Source: an uncultured Lachnospiraceae bacterium
Lineage (GTDB): Bacteria; Bacillota; Clostridia; Lachnospirales; Lachnospiraceae
Direction of reading: 5' to 3'
NCBI GenBank assembly: GCA_949948715.1
Contig: CATLGW010000005.1
Location: forward strand, 21,951-85,950
DNA length: 64,000 bases
A program made the position numbers and the translations under genes. Within the stretch, counting starts at the first letter, position 1, and each line of letters begins with the position of its first letter. Shown here piece after piece: positions 38,427 to 48,338 of the stretch. The notes beneath the pieces were generated by a model. It was not told the origin of the DNA, did not search any database, and saw nothing but the letters and a program-made list of their open reading frames with translations.

Positions 38427-38933
38427 ATTAGCGATTTAATGATTAACGAACAAATCAGGGACAAAGAGATCCGTCTGGTGGGCGAGGGCGGACAGCAGCT
38501 TGGCATTATGTCCTCCCGGGAGGCAATGAAGCTTGCCGAGGACGCGGGGCTGGATTTGGTGAAGATTGCGCCCACAGCCAATCCTCCCGTCTGCAAGATT
38601 GTCGATTATGGGAAGTACAAGTACGAGCAGCTCCGCAGGGAGAAGGAAGCGAGGAAGAAGCAGCGCACGGTGGAGCTCAAGGAGATCCGGCTGTCACCCA
38701 ATATCGACACCAACGATTTGAACACCAAGATTTCCGCGGCCAGGAAGTTTCTGTCCAAGGGCGACAAAGTGAAAATCACCCTGCGTTTCCGGGGCAGAGA
38801 GATGGCACATATGAATAACAGCAGACATATTCTCGACGATATCGCCGAGAGCCTGTCCGATATCGCCGTTGTGGATAAGCCGCCCAAGGTGGAGGGCAGG
38901 AGCATGACCATGTTTTTAACTGAAAAGCGGTAA
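38427..38933 (+). CDS. infC: Translation initiation factor IF-3, likely ATT start
   Basis: ISDLMINEQIRDKEIRLV; SD ggaggtg is 7 nt from ATT at 38427, too far from ATG 38439. Confidence 0.95.
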   Translation: MSDLMINEQIRDKEIRLVGEGGQQLGIMSSREAMKLAEDAGLDLVKIAPTANPPVCKIVDYGKYKYEQLRREKEARKKQRTVELKEIRLSPNIDTNDLNTKISAARKFLSKGDKVKITLRFRGREMAHMNNSRHILDDIAESLSDIAVVDKPPKVEGRSMTMFLTEKR

Positions 38934-38979
38934 TCGCGTAAGTTAAAATAGACTATGATAAGTTTAGGAGGAAACCGTT

Positions 38980-39177
38980 ATGCCAAAAATGAAGTCAAGC
39001 AAATCAGCAGCTAAGCGTTTCAAATTGACCGGAACCGGTAAGTTAAAGAGAGCGAAAGCGTACAAGAGCCATATTCTGACGAAAAAGAGCACCAAGAGAA
39101 AGCGCAATCTCAGGAAATCGACGATCACTGATGCAACCAATGTAAAGAACATGAAGAAGATTTTACCTTATCTGTAA
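38980..39177 (+). CDS. rpmI: Ribosomal protein L35
   Basis: [33 protein letters not shown]. Confidence 0.98.
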   Translation: MPKMKSSKSAAKRFKLTGTGKLKRAKAYKSHILTKKSTKRKRNLRKSTITDATNVKNMKKILPYL

Positions 39178-39202
39178 TTTCTGGCAAGGAGGAGAGTAGA
39201 CA

Positions 39203-39559
39203 ATGGCAAGAGTGAAAGGTGGCTTACATGCCAAAAAGAGACATAATAGAGTATTGAAGCTTGCGAAAGGCTACAGAGGAGCCAGAAGTAAGCAGTACAG
39301 AGTGGCCAAGCAGTCTGTTATGAGAGCGCTGACCAGCTCCTATGCGGGCAGGAAGGAGAGGAAGCGTCAGTTCAGAAATCTGTGGATTGCACGTATCAAT
39401 GCGGCGGCCCGTCTCAACGGTTTATCCTACAGCAGATTCATGTACGGCCTGAAGCTGGCGGAGATTGACATCAACAGGAAGATGCTGGCTGAATTGGCGG
39501 TGAATGACGCGGAAGGGTTTAAGACGCTGGCGGAGCTTGCAAAGGCAAAGCTGGCATAA
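39203..39559 (+). CDS. rplT: Ribosomal protein L20
   Basis: [29 protein letters not shown]. Confidence 0.98.
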   Translation: MARVKGGLHAKKRHNRVLKLAKGYRGARSKQYRVAKQSVMRALTSSYAGRKERKRQFRNLWIARINAAARLNGLSYSRFMYGLKLAEIDINRKMLAELAVNDAEGFKTLAELAKAKLA

Positions 39560-39651
39560 GTGTAGAGAGGGAGTGCTGCGGCACTCTCCCTTTTATTTTC
39601 AGGGAAGCGTCCGGAGATTCCTCCGGGGCTACGGACTTGTGGGAGAATCAG

Positions 39652-40446
39652 ATGATAGGAGACAAGAAGGCAATCTTTTTTGACATAGACGGAACCCTGA
39701 TGGCGGACGCTTTCTCACCAATGCCCGGGAGCGCCGTGGAAGCCGTCAGAAGGGCCAGGGAGAACGGGCACCTGTGCTTTATCGACACGGGGCGCACCTG
39801 GCGGCTGGTGAGAGGAATCTTTGACGGGCAGGCGGAATTTGACGGATATCTGCTGGGATGCGGGACCATGATCCTGTATCAGGGTGAAGTGCTGGCGCAC
39901 AGCAGCTTTTCTCCCGGACTGTCGCAGCGCATCCTGGGCGCGCTGGAGCGGTATCGGATTGACGCCATATTGGAGGGGCCCCGGGAAGTTTTCTGCAGGA
40001 CAGCGGAGGAGATATACTCCGATTATTTCAGGAAGTACGCCGAAAAGTACAGACGGTTGAACTTTCCGGATTATACCGGCGCCGAGGGGGAGTATGACAA
40101 ACTCTTTGCCAGAGGTGACACAGCGGCGGATATGGAGCGGTTTCGGGAGGAGTTTCGGGAGGAGCTGGAATTCATCGACAGGGGAAAAGGCTTTTACGAG
40201 ATTCTGCCCAAGGGCTGTTCCAAGGCCGCGGCTATCCGATTTATCGCGGAACATCTGGGAATTCCCATGGAGAACACGGCTGCCATCGGCGACGGCAACA
40301 ACGACCTTCCGATGTTGGCCTGCGCCCACAGGGCTGTGGCCATGGGCAATTCCACGCCGGAGGTGTTAAGGATGGCGGATTATGTCACGGGCACGGTGGA
40401 GGAAGACGGCATCAGGGACGCTCTGCAGTGGCTGGGCGTTTTGTAG
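39652..40446 (+). CDS. Cof-type HAD hydrolase
   Basis: AIFFDIDGTL; AAIGDGNNDLPMLACAHRAVAMGNS. Confidence 0.94.
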   Translation: MIGDKKAIFFDIDGTLMADAFSPMPGSAVEAVRRARENGHLCFIDTGRTWRLVRGIFDGQAEFDGYLLGCGTMILYQGEVLAHSSFSPGLSQRILGALERYRIDAILEGPREVFCRTAEEIYSDYFRKYAEKYRRLNFPDYTGAEGEYDKLFARGDTAADMERFREEFREELEFIDRGKGFYEILPKGCSKAAAIRFIAEHLGIPMENTAAIGDGNNDLPMLACAHRAVAMGNSTPEVLRMADYVTGTVEEDGIRDALQWLGVL

Positions 40447-40460
40447 GAGGACGGCAGGGG

Positions 40461-40703
40461 ATGAACAAAAATCCGAATCTGATCTTAAAGCTTTTAAGCG
40501 CAAAAAATGAATTTAAGAGGAATCATCCGAAATTTGAGGCCTTTGTCCGCAGGGTGCTCTTAGACGGGAAGGGAATCACGGAGGGCACGGTGGTGGAGAT
40601 CACCGTCACGCGCCCGGGGGAGGAACCCATCACCTCCAATCTGCGGATCAAACAGTCGGATATGGAGCTGGTGGAGGCAATCAGCGAGGCGTACAAAGTT
40701 TAA
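40461..40703 (+). CDS. Small conserved hypothetical protein
   Basis: 80-aa ORF with upstream SD (aggagga). Confidence 0.65.
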   Translation: MNKNPNLILKLLSAKNEFKRNHPKFEAFVRRVLLDGKGITEGTVVEITVTRPGEEPITSNLRIKQSDMELVEAISEAYKV

Positions 40704-40797
40704 AAATGCATTGAACAACCGATTCTTTTTAGGTATAATTGTAGCAACTATGCTATACAGAATTTTCCATGTTTAATGAGGCAGGGAGGAAGGACAT

Positions 40798-43700
40798 ATG
40801 AAAAGGACAATTGCGCTTTTACTGACGGCAGCGCTTACAATGTGTGCGGGTATACCCACCCACGCCGCCGGCAGGGGCACAGGGGGGCAGACCCGGACGG
40901 AAGCTGCGGAGGGATTGGGGCAGGTGGATGTCTCCATAGGAGCGGCCCTCAAGCTGAACAGTCCTGTGGAGTTTTCCGTCAGGCTGACGGACGCACAAAA
41001 CAAGACCTTGACGGATACATACGTCCTGGGGGACGGCAGCAGCGAAGGGGGCAGGAGAAGTTTTGAGGGGCTGGCCAGGGGAGAGTACACTCTTACTGTG
41101 TCCGCCAGAGGCTTTGCCGATTATACCCAGAAAATTTCTGTGGAGGATAAGGCCTATGCCGTGAATCTGACCACGGGTTTTTTGAGCGGGGTAAATTATG
41201 AGGCCGGCGCCGCCCACCCGGGGGTGCTTTTGATCGGGGACGTCAACGGCGACGGCAGGATTGATATGGCGGACCGGACGGAGTTAGTGGATGCCATCGA
41301 CGGGGCCGTGTCCCCCGGCAGAGCGGGCTCCTGCACGGATTTGAACGGAGACGGGGCGGTGAACCTGGTGGATTTGGATTACTTTGCCAGGGGCTATAAT
41401 GTGACCAAGGATACCCTGGCTCAGATCGAGAGATTTGTTCCGGCGGCAGCCATTACGCCTCAGGGCGCGGCCGGCACCAGGGTGGAAGGGGATTTGGGAG
41501 AACTTTTAAGGAACAAATCTTCCGTGACCCTGACGCCCGCCGGCGGCGGAGCCATCTCCCAGGAGTCCCCTGTTTCGCTGGAGTTTTCCTTCAGTGACTC
41601 CGGGGCGGCCGCCATGGCGGACGGAATCATTATAGAGACGGGAGGAGACAATCCCATCGGCAAGGCTTTGGTGGAGGTCTCCTACACGGACGGAAGCGGT
41701 GCGCTTCACGAGGAAAAGATTCCCGTGGCGGATGTGCATTACTTGCTGAACAGCTCCCAGGTGCGGGTGGAGAGGGACGGACAGGGCAATATCCAGATCC
41801 ATCTCGGCTCCCAGGTGGCGGTAAAAAAGGTGACGCTGACCATTGTGGGAATGCAGAAGAACAATAACCTGGCGGAGATCTCCAAGGTGGAGTTTGTCAA
41901 CGGCATGGAGGAGCGGATTCCGGAGCCTGAGATGGATATTCCCACCAATTTAAGCGCCTCTGTGGGAAGCAAGCGAATCAGCCTGACCTGGGATGCTTGC
42001 GTCAATGTCACGGGCTATGAGGTCCTCATAAAGCAGGGGGACACTCAGGAGATCGTTTCCACAGTCAGGAATGCGCTGGACATCACCTCCTTTGGCGGCA
42101 AGGAGCTGACCAATTATCTGGAATACAGGATCAGGGTGCAGTCTGTCAACGGCACCTGGAGCAGCGGCTACGGGGAAGAGGTGACCGCGGTTCCCAAGCC
42201 TAACGGCAAGCCGGATAAGCCGGACAATGTGAAGGCTGTGGGAAAGCATCAGAGTATCGTGGTATCCTGGAAGAATATGAAGGACACCGTCTCCTACAAT
42301 CTTTATTACAAGGAGAGCAGCGCCGGGGAATACACCAAGATTGAGGGGATCGAGGGCAGCAGCTATACCCTGGAGGGGCTGAAGGAGCTGACGGAATACA
42401 CGGTCTATGTGACGGGTGTGAACGAGTTTGGCGAGAGCGATCCCTCTCTCTCGGCAGCGGCCACTACCACGGATATGAATCCCGCCGTGATGCCCAAATA
42501 CAACCTGATCAATGTGGGTGAACCGGGCAAGGCAGGAGCCCATATTGAAAGCACCACTATGTGGGGCAGCATGAAGGACAGCCCCTTGGACACCCAGTCG
42601 GGCACCGCATGGGGGACTGTGGACCATAATCCCGCGTCCTATTATCTGCGGAGCACGTGGGATGACGGAGGCTTCAATCCCATGGGCAAGCACGGGCTTG
42701 TGTATGAGTTTGACCAGTCCTACAAGATAGATACCATCGCTTTCCAGGAGGCGGTACCCCAGAGTCCGGCGTATTCCTACGTGAAGGTGCGCTACTGGGA
42801 TGAGAACGGAACACAGACGGATGTGGCCGGGAGCAAGATTTCTCTCCAGCAGAAGCAGGATGGAGACGGCCGTATCTATTATGTGCTGAAGCTCTCGGAG
42901 CCGATCAATGCCAAAAAGATACAGTTTGGTTTGGCCCGGTATGTGGCTTCGGGCACCGTGACCGTATCGGAGGTTTATTTCTACTATTATGACACTTTGA
43001 TGGAGGAGATCATGTCTCTCTATGCGGATGATCTTCACACGGTTCTCAAGGCCGGCGTGACGCAGGCCACCATAGACGGGCTGCGGGTAAAGATCAATAC
43101 CGTGGATGAGGTGAGCGGAGAGTATCATCCCGACAGGGAGCTTTTGGAGCGTGAGCTGCAGACGGCGGAGGCGATCCTGCACGATGCCGGATTGAAGGAT
43201 TCCGTGGAGATTCACGGGGGAATCAGTACAAATGATGTGGGCAGAGGCTTTGGCGGACTGAACGCATGGCAGCCCCTGGGAATTGTGGCGGCGGCCCAGG
43301 AAGAACTCATGGTTTATGTGGGGCACGGCTCCAAGAAAACCGGGCAGGACACGGAGCTCCAGTTGGTGGCTACGCAGTATCATGCGGAGGCAAGTGCTTT
43401 CAGCTCCACCGTGGTAAAGCTGAAGGTGGGCGCCAATAAGGTAACGATTCCCAAGATATGGACTACCACGGGATTTGAGTCCGGCGGCGCGCTGTATGTA
43501 CAGTATACGGGAGGCAACCCTGACGACAGATACGCGGTGCGAGTCAGCGGGGGCGTACAGGTTCCCGTCCTGGATCTGTATCAGGTGACGGACGAAAGCG
43601 AGAGGCTTGCGCGGGCGGAGGCCTATGTGACCGAGCTTGAGAGCTATGTGAGCCGGATGCAGGAGAACCATGGGCAGTTCCATCAAAATTCCGGAAATTC

Positions 43701-45942
43701 TCTGGTGGCCTACAGTTACGACGAGAGGAACTGTATTCTGGGAGCGTCAGACATCCTGCTTGATACCATGATGCTCTCCCTGCCGGCAAATCAGATCTTA
43801 AGCGGCGCGGGAAGCGGAAGCGCCCAGGAGAAGGCCCGGAAGATTTTGAATTCCATGGACTCCATGGAGGACATGATGTACCTGTTCTATCAGCACAAGG
43901 GATTGAACCGAAGTGCGGCGGAGGCGCAGAATCAGATACCCAAGGGGCATTTGAACATCCGCTATCAGAGAATGTTCTCGGGTGCGTTTATGTACGCCTC
44001 GGGCAACCACATCGGCATTGAATGGCCGGAGACTGCGGGAATGGTGAGTTCGTCGCCGGTTGTGGCCGACAGCGAGGGCAGATATCAAAGCGGCGCTTAT
44101 TTCGGCTGGGGCATTGCCCATGAGATCGGACACTGTATCAATCAGGGGACCTATGCGGTAGCCGAGGTCACCAACAACTATTTCGCGGTGCTGGCCCAGG
44201 CGAAGGACCGAAACGACAGTGTACGTTTCAAGTACGAGGAGGTCTACAAAAAGGTTACGTCGGGTGCAAGGGGCTCCGCCTCCAATGTGTTCACTCAGCT
44301 TGGTATGTACTGGCAGCTTCACCTGGCCTATGACAGAGGATATAATTACAAAACCTACGCGGGTCATGAGGAGCAGCTTGCGAACCTGTTCTTCGCCAGA
44401 GTGGATACCTACGCAAGAAATGTGCAGGCAGCTCCGGCTCCGGGCGGCGTTGCTCTGACCCTTGCAGGGGACAGGGATCAGGATTTGATGCGTCTGTCCT
44501 GTGCGGCGGCGGAGAAGAATGTTTTGGAGTTCTTTGAGAGATGGGGGAAGACTCCCGACAGCGGCACCCGCAGTTACGCGGAGCAGTTTGCCACGGAGAC
44601 CCGGGCCATCTGCTATGTGAACGACGATGCCCGAGTGTACACTCTCCAGGGAGGAAGCAGCAGTCTGGGGACCCAGGGCGATGTGGAAGCTGTGGGCGAC
44701 GATACAGGGGCTTTCGTGAACCCGGGGATCGCCAACCAGGTGGACTTCACCTTAAGCTCCAAGGGTATTCCCCAGGAGGATGTGCTGGGGTATGAGATCG
44801 TGCGCTGCACCTTCTCCGGAGGCGAGATTCAGAAGGAGCCTGTGGGATTTGCCACGGGAAATACCTTCAGCGATGTGATTTACTCCATGAATAACCGCAC
44901 GGTTTTCTATGAGATCACATTGATTGACAAGTATTTGAACCGTTCCGCGGTAAAGACTTTGGAGACCATTAAGATTTCCCATGACGGGAGCCTTGACAAG
45001 ACCTTCTGGACGGCTGTCACGCAGAACCTGGCTTGCGAGGACGACGCGTTGATTTCGGGTAATAAGGATTCCCTCTGCACACCGGGAGCGGAGGAGGCTT
45101 CCGAAAAGGTGATCGGCATCAGAAAGGCTCTGGACAACGACGCGGGTACCGTTTACACGGCGACGGCGGACGGCAACGGAGAGATTACCCTGGAATTCAA
45201 CAAGACCCTCACGGTCAGCGGCTTCAAATTTACGGCCGGAGACGGAAGCGCCAGGGGCGGATACGAGATTTCAGTCCGCAGCGCAGGAGAGTGGATCAAG
45301 GTCGCGGAGGGAAGCTTTGCGCCGACGGCTGTGAATACCGTATACTTTGCAAATGAGGACGGAAGGTATGTGAGCACCTACAGCACGGATGCCCTGAAGC
45401 TGGTTCTGAGGGATCAGGGAGGCGCGGTGTCCATCGCGGAGCTGGATGTGCTGGGTGTGACGGGCGATAACGTGGACTTCAGGTATGCGGACGACGGAAC
45501 GGCGGCCATAGGGCGGCTGACTCAGGATTACCGGTACGGCGAGGGAGAAGGTGATGTGATTCCTGCGGGTTCCATTGTGTTTACGGGTATGTACAAGGGA
45601 AATCCGGCTTACAATGCGGTGATTCTTTACGACCAGAGCGGAAATATCGTGGGCGGAATGGATGAGACCGGGAATCTGAAGGCTCAGCAGATCATCCTGG
45701 CAGATGTGCCGGATCAGGGAGAGATACAGAATGTTTCGGACGGCACCTGGATTTATTGGATAGAACCGTCCCAGCAGACGGATATGACCGGAACGGAGCG
45801 GGTGAGGGCGGAGCTTTACCGCGTCAACAACGCCCTGACCAACGAAGGGCAGAGGCTTGTCAGCGACTCCCTGTTTATGGCTATGCCCGCGCCGGATGCA
45901 TTGCCGGATATTACCCTGGGCGGCGGCGCAGTGCAAGAATAG
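40798..45942 (+). CDS. Secreted M60-family metalloprotease with dockerin, Fn3 and F5/8C-like modules, 1714 aa
   Basis: Signal peptide; dockerin GDVNGDGRIDMADRTELVDAIDG...TDLNGDGAVNLVDLDYFARGYN; zinc motif HEIGHCINQGTYAVAEVTNNYF. Confidence 0.9.
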   Translation: MKRTIALLLTAALTMCAGIPTHAAGRGTGGQTRTEAAEGLGQVDVSIGAALKLNSPVEFSVRLTDAQNKTLTDTYVLGDGSSEGGRRSFEGLARGEYTLTVSARGFADYTQKISVEDKAYAVNLTTGFLSGVNYEAGAAHPGVLLIGDVNGDGRIDMADRTELVDAIDGAVSPGRAGSCTDLNGDGAVNLVDLDYFARGYNVTKDTLAQIERFVPAAAITPQGAAGTRVEGDLGELLRNKSSVTLTPAGGGAISQESPVSLEFSFSDSGAAAMADGIIIETGGDNPIGKALVEVSYTDGSGALHEEKIPVADVHYLLNSSQVRVERDGQGNIQIHLGSQVAVKKVTLTIVGMQKNNNLAEISKVEFVNGMEERIPEPEMDIPTNLSASVGSKRISLTWDACVNVTGYEVLIKQGDTQEIVSTVRNALDITSFGGKELTNYLEYRIRVQSVNGTWSSGYGEEVTAVPKPNGKPDKPDNVKAVGKHQSIVVSWKNMKDTVSYNLYYKESSAGEYTKIEGIEGSSYTLEGLKELTEYTVYVTGVNEFGESDPSLSAAATTTDMNPAVMPKYNLINVGEPGKAGAHIESTTMWGSMKDSPLDTQSGTAWGTVDHNPASYYLRSTWDDGGFNPMGKHGLVYEFDQSYKIDTIAFQEAVPQSPAYSYVKVRYWDENGTQTDVAGSKISLQQKQDGDGRIYYVLKLSEPINAKKIQFGLARYVASGTVTVSEVYFYYYDTLMEEIMSLYADDLHTVLKAGVTQATIDGLRVKINTVDEVSGEYHPDRELLERELQTAEAILHDAGLKDSVEIHGGISTNDVGRGFGGLNAWQPLGIVAAAQEELMVYVGHGSKKTGQDTELQLVATQYHAEASAFSSTVVKLKVGANKVTIPKIWTTTGFESGGALYVQYTGGNPDDRYAVRVSGGVQVPVLDLYQVTDESERLARAEAYVTELESYVSRMQENHGQFHQNSGNSLVAYSYDERNCILGASDILLDTMMLSLPANQILSGAGSGSAQEKARKILNSMDSMEDMMYLFYQHKGLNRSAAEAQNQIPKGHLNIRYQRMFSGAFMYASGNHIGIEWPETAGMVSSSPVVADSEGRYQSGAYFGWGIAHEIGHCINQGTYAVAEVTNNYFAVLAQAKDRNDSVRFKYEEVYKKVTSGARGSASNVFTQLGMYWQLHLAYDRGYNYKTYAGHEEQLANLFFARVDTYARNVQAAPAPGGVALTLAGDRDQDLMRLSCAAAEKNVLEFFERWGKTPDSGTRSYAEQFATETRAICYVNDDARVYTLQGGSSSLGTQGDVEAVGDDTGAFVNPGIANQVDFTLSSKGIPQEDVLGYEIVRCTFSGGEIQKEPVGFATGNTFSDVIYSMNNRTVFYEITLIDKYLNRSAVKTLETIKISHDGSLDKTFWTAVTQNLACEDDALISGNKDSLCTPGAEEASEKVIGIRKALDNDAGTVYTATADGNGEITLEFNKTLTVSGFKFTAGDGSARGGYEISVRSAGEWIKVAEGSFAPTAVNTVYFANEDGRYVSTYSTDALKLVLRDQGGAVSIAELDVLGVTGDNVDFRYADDGTAAIGRLTQDYRYGEGEGDVIPAGSIVFTGMYKGNPAYNAVILYDQSGNIVGGMDETGNLKAQQIILADVPDQGEIQNVSDGTWIYWIEPSQQTDMTGTERVRAELYRVNNALTNEGQRLVSDSLFMAMPAPDALPDITLGGGAVQE
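41236..41410 (+). other. Dockerin type I-like duplicated Ca2+-binding loops within the M60 gene
   Basis: Two DxNxDGxxxxxD-type loops about 33 residues apart. Confidence 0.85.
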
Positions 45943-45979
45943 AGACAGTGTCCGCCGCGGCGGACGAAAGGTGGCATAC

Positions 45980-46996
45980 ATGAGGAAATATTTGATTCAT
46001 ATGATCGCGGGGATCTTTATGCTGGCAGTGTTTTTGCCCATGCAGGTCTCGGCGGAAAGCGGTGAGCTTAAGCTGGACGGAAACGGTATGGTGACATTTG
46101 TTTCCAAAGAAGCGGCGGGGGAGGGGAGCACCTCCCTTGCCTTCAGCCTGTCTGTGGAGGCGGCGGAAGGATCCACAGTGGAATTTCAGTTCGGGGAGAA
46201 CAATGCCAAGGTGGCGGAATTCCGTTACCATGAGGCGGAGGGAAAGCTGAATATTTATATGGCGGGGACTGAGGCGCTCATCCCGGAGGAGTCCGGCTCC
46301 CTGACCGTGGGAAGAGTTGTGGTACTCGACGGGGGCGGGAACAGCGCTGCCGCCACGGTGGGCGTGGTGCCGGGGTCTGTGCAGTATGTCTCCGGGGCGG
46401 AGCTGAAAAGTCCGGAGGATTTAAAGCTTCCGGAGGCGGTGCAGATGGGAGCTGCGACCGGAGGCAAGCCGGGAGATGACAATTCCGGAGGAAACGATTC
46501 TGCGGGACACGATGAGGACGACAAGGACGACGAGGATGAGGAAGATACCCCCATAGCATCTCAGCCCGGCAATAACGGGCAGGGGAGCTCCTCGGGCAAG
46601 CCCGGGAGCGGCGGAACCGGCAGTTCGGGAAGACCCGGCAGCGGAACCGGAAGCGGCACAGTCAAGCCGGGGAGCAATAAACCTGGGAGCGGCGGGAACG
46701 GCAGTTCAAGCAATGGGGGAAGCACGGGGGAAAGCGGCGGCCCAAGCAAGCCTGAAAGCTCCGCCGGTAAAGAGGATTCCCCCTCGTCGGAGGGCATAAC
46801 GGGCAGCGACACCCCCGACAGGACTCCTGAGGAAACCGTTCCCGTGATCGGAGGAGATGTCAGGAAAGAGGACAGCGCGGGAGCCGGCAGAATGACCTGG
46901 ATCTATGTTGTGGCGGCGGTAGCGGCTTTGCTGGCCCTGGCCGTGGTCGCATTGGCGGTTATAGAAGTGAGAAAGCATCGGAGGGATTCTCTGTAA
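45980..46996 (+). CDS. TM-anchored surface protein with possible cohesin-like domain and G/S/P-rich linker
   Basis: Signal peptide; beta-rich about 120-aa domain (TSLAFSLSVEA...FRYHEAEGKLNIYMAGTEAL...GSLTVGRVVVL); about 150-aa linker; C-terminal TM then RKHRRDSL. Confidence 0.6.
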   Translation: MRKYLIHMIAGIFMLAVFLPMQVSAESGELKLDGNGMVTFVSKEAAGEGSTSLAFSLSVEAAEGSTVEFQFGENNAKVAEFRYHEAEGKLNIYMAGTEALIPEESGSLTVGRVVVLDGGGNSAAATVGVVPGSVQYVSGAELKSPEDLKLPEAVQMGAATGGKPGDDNSGGNDSAGHDEDDKDDEDEEDTPIASQPGNNGQGSSSGKPGSGGTGSSGRPGSGTGSGTVKPGSNKPGSGGNGSSSNGGSTGESGGPSKPESSAGKEDSPSSEGITGSDTPDRTPEETVPVIGGDVRKEDSAGAGRMTWIYVVAAVAALLALAVVALAVIEVRKHRRDSL

Positions 46997-47133
46997 GGGG
47001 AAGAGGTAAAATAATCAGGAAAAGCACTAAAAACCCTTTACAGTTTCTGGTAATTTGTGCTATAGTAGAGGTGAAATAGAGGCATGGAGGCCGATTTTCG
47101 GACTGACGGATACAGTCGACAAGGAGGTAGCTT

Positions 47134-47928
47134 ATGAGCATAAATATTCCGATGAAAAACGATTATTCTTTCTTATTTTCCGGTTTGGGCGGCAATAAGG
47201 GTTCTTCCCTGAGCAGTCTCCTGGCTGATTATGCCAGCATCAAGAACGGCACCTACGGCAAGCTGATGAAGGCATACTTCAACGAAAACAGCAGCGAGTC
47301 CGTTAAGGAAGCCACGAAGGATGCCCTTTCCGAGAGGAAAAACAGGAATGCCAGCAGCTTAAGCAAGGCCGAGACCAAGGCATACACTGCGGTGCAGGAG
47401 GCCACAGACGACTTAAAGGAGTCTGCGGACGCACTGCTTAAGACGGGAACCAAATCTCTGTTCAATAAAAAGGACATCACCACCAAGGATGAGAATGGGG
47501 TGGAGAGCACGACAAAGGGCTATGACACCAATGCGATCTACAATGCGGTGAACAGCTTCGTGCAGGATTACAATTCCGTGGTAAAGGCGGCGGCATCCGG
47601 AGATGTGGACAATAACTCTCTCACCAACCGCGTCAATCATATGCAGAATACCACGGCCATCAATTCCAAAGCTTTGGCAGAGGTGGGTATCACGGTGAAC
47701 AAGGACAAAACCCTTTCTCTTGACAAGGATACCTTCCAAAAGGCAGATATGGGTAAGGTTCAAAATCTGTTCAACGGAACCGGATCCTACGGCTACAGCG
47801 TGTCGTCGTCTGCGTCCATGATCAACCATACGGCAGACTATGCGCTCTCTAAGGCCAATACTTACACAGGCGCGGGAAGCTATCATAATGCGTTTAACGC
47901 AGGAAATATGTTTAACAGCTATTTCTGA
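47134..47928 (+). CDS. FliD-like (hook-associated protein 2 C-terminal-like) protein
   Basis: VQDYNSVVKAA...NSKALAEVGITVNKDKTLSLDKDTFQKADMGKVQNLFNG. Confidence 0.6.
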   Translation: MSINIPMKNDYSFLFSGLGGNKGSSLSSLLADYASIKNGTYGKLMKAYFNENSSESVKEATKDALSERKNRNASSLSKAETKAYTAVQEATDDLKESADALLKTGTKSLFNKKDITTKDENGVESTTKGYDTNAIYNAVNSFVQDYNSVVKAAASGDVDNNSLTNRVNHMQNTTAINSKALAEVGITVNKDKTLSLDKDTFQKADMGKVQNLFNGTGSYGYSVSSSASMINHTADYALSKANTYTGAGSYHNAFNAGNMFNSYF

Positions 47929-48195
47929 CGGTTGGCGGCCGGAATAATACAGGATTCTTTGACGGCACTGAGGGCAAAAGAGTCTTCGGTGCCGTTTTCG
48001 CTGTGTGCAGCAAGTATGGCACAGTTGATATGCAGGGTCTGGCAAATTGCGGCACTCTAAGTAAACGAAAAGCCAGTATATATGAGGGTTGGAGGATCAC
48101 GGAGCAAGTCAAAAATAAAAGGTACAAAAAATTTCAAAAAACTTCAAAATATATATTGACTTTTTGAAAGATATCCCTTATAATAAGTTTTGTTC

Positions 48196-48279
48196 GCAGG
48201 AATGGCGGAATTGGCAGACGCGCACGGTTCAGGTCCGTGTGGTAGCAATACCATGAGAGTTCAAGTCTCTTTTCCTGCA
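48196..48279 (+). tRNA. tRNA-Leu (CAG anticodon)
   Basis: Acceptor GCAGGAA/TTCCTGC; anticodon arm CACGG-TTCAGGT-CCGTG; long variable arm; TTCAAGT T-loop. Confidence 0.93.
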
Positions 48280-48286
48280 GCTTACA

Positions 48287-48330
48287 GCGCGAGATCGAAT
48301 CATCATGATTCAGGTCCCGCGTTGTTTTTT
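48287..48330 (+). terminator. Terminator downstream of tRNA-Leu
   Basis: gcgcgagatcgaatcat-c-atgattcaggtcccgcg imperfect stem then ttgtttttt. Confidence 0.75.
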
Positions 48331-48338
48331 GATTTGTG

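Noticed and set aside
41950-43686. 578-aa minus-strand ORF
   Set aside because: Antisense to the M60 gene; composition typical of reverse-frame translation.
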